Made by a program: the position numbers and the translations under genes. Shown here in pieces: positions 46,782 through 47,179 of a stretch of 47,179 nt of DNA (positions within the stretch are counted from its first letter, which is position 1; each line of letters begins with the position of its first letter). The notes beneath the pieces were generated by a model. It did not search any database. It was given only the letters and a program-made list of their open reading frames with translations, and had not been told where the DNA came from. Where the stretch lies: the NCBI GenBank assembly GCA_013286465.1, contig JABDFR010000017.1, positions 1 to 47,179 on the forward strand, written 5' to 3'. The DNA is from Acidobacteriota bacterium. GTDB taxonomy: Bacteria > Acidobacteriota > Terriglobia > Acidiferrales > UBA7541.

Positions 46782-46959
46782 TCAGGGGTGGCGATTTTGT
46801 TGCTCCCTGGCGGCTTGGTTCACCATTGGGTTGGATTGTAGTTCGCGTGCGGAGCGCTCCGCGTCGCTCTTGTGTTGCTGGATGATGTCGTACATCGGCT
46901 GGCTGACTACGCAGGGGATCGACCCGCTCGGGATTGAGTGGTGCGTGTTCTTCTTCCAT
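46782..46959 (-). pseudogene. Small gene, possibly frameshifted
   Basis: Two overlapping frames share features of one gene. An ATG at 46959, with AAGGA six to seven bases upstream, opens MEEEHAPLNPERVDPLRSQP. One frame over, ATG 46895 opens MYDIIQQHKSDAERSARELQ and continues to a stop at 46782, with strongly protein-like composition but no ribosome site. The shift is one base, near 46896-46905, within GCCAGCCG. Either the gene has a frameshift or sequencing error, or only the 37-residue frame is real. Function unknown. Confidence 0.45.
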
Positions 46960-47146
46960 GGATTTTCCTTTTTGGTGCTGGCCTGGGGTCTGGTGAGGGC
47001 GAGACTGGGTCAGCTGCGTTTGGATTTTTCGATGCGGGCGCCCGGAGGTGGGTGGTGCGGATGGATGGTCACGTTGGGCGCTGGGTGCTCGGGGCACACA
47101 CCTCTCGTGTTGGGTTTGAAGGGCGCTTTGGGCGCACTTCAGGGAA

Positions 47147-47175
47147 AGGGTAGCATGAATGCAATCAATTGTCAA
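47147..47175 (-). promoter_or_regulatory. Possible promoter of the terminal small gene
   Basis: On the minus strand TTGACA (47175-47170), a perfect -35, is followed by 17 bases and TACCCT (47152-47147), a weak -10. The distance to the small gene start at 46959 would leave a leader of about 180 bases with no evident gene. Confidence 0.35.
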
Positions 47176-47179
47176 TTAG

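Overview
The window reads as a chromosomal segment of a high-GC Gram-negative bacterium, most probably an acidobacterium (Koribacter/Sulfotelmatobacter-like). I base that on the large Oar-like TonB receptor with an N-terminal carboxypeptidase-regulatory domain, a neighbouring DUF5666-type secreted protein, the glycoamylase/GH39/RND-pump setting and the dense short palindromic intergenic repeats. The assignment is inference; there is no rRNA or tRNA gene here.

Layout. 0-3.7 kb: start of a LysR regulator running off the left edge, a detached LysR effector-domain remnant, agmatine-to-putrescine genes (aguA, aguB) and a small membrane protein. 4-11.5 kb: aspartate-family amino acids, with lysC-asd and then proC on the plus strand, and thrC2-thrB and thrC1 on the minus strand. 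11.8-22.3 kb: pheA, then the branched-chain set ilvB-ilvN-ilvC-ilvE-ilvD, closed by the nitrogen-sensing pair P-II and glnD. 22.6-27.1 kb: DUF5666-like protein and the Oar-like receptor. 27.4-31.4 kb: a repeat-free patch of small genes (secreted Cys protein, greB, dinB-like, DM13 protein, UBP zinc finger, cytochrome P460) with a TPR pseudogene. 31.9-41.6 kb: a TonB receptor facing an mdtABC-type RND efflux operon. 42-46.5 kb: Tat-exported glycoamylase, GH39 glycosidase and an MFS transporter. 46.5-47.2 kb: repeats and a possibly frameshifted small gene.

Regulation is the most informative part. lysC is preceded by a consensus-like promoter, a short ORF with an Ile-Leu-Ile-Met-Arg-Thr-Thr-Thr-Asp-Thr run, and mutually exclusive antiterminator and terminator hairpins: a complete threonine/isoleucine-type attenuator, upstream of an aspartokinase that lacks its ACT domains. 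The second threonine synthase (thrC2-thrB) is preceded by a recognisable SAM-I (S-box) riboswitch plus terminator. The aspartate pathway thus appears to be controlled at RNA level on both its threonine/isoleucine and methionine sides.

At least four unrelated palindromic repeat families all begin with GTAG, the head tetranucleotide of REP elements mobilised by RAYT (TnpA-REP) transposases. They sit at gene 3' ends so precisely that in six genes or gene remnants the TAG of GTAG is the stop codon, and in three more GTAG directly follows a TAA stop. They are dense in 1-27 kb and 41.7-46.7 kb and absent from about 27.3-41.7 kb. No transposase gene is present in the window.
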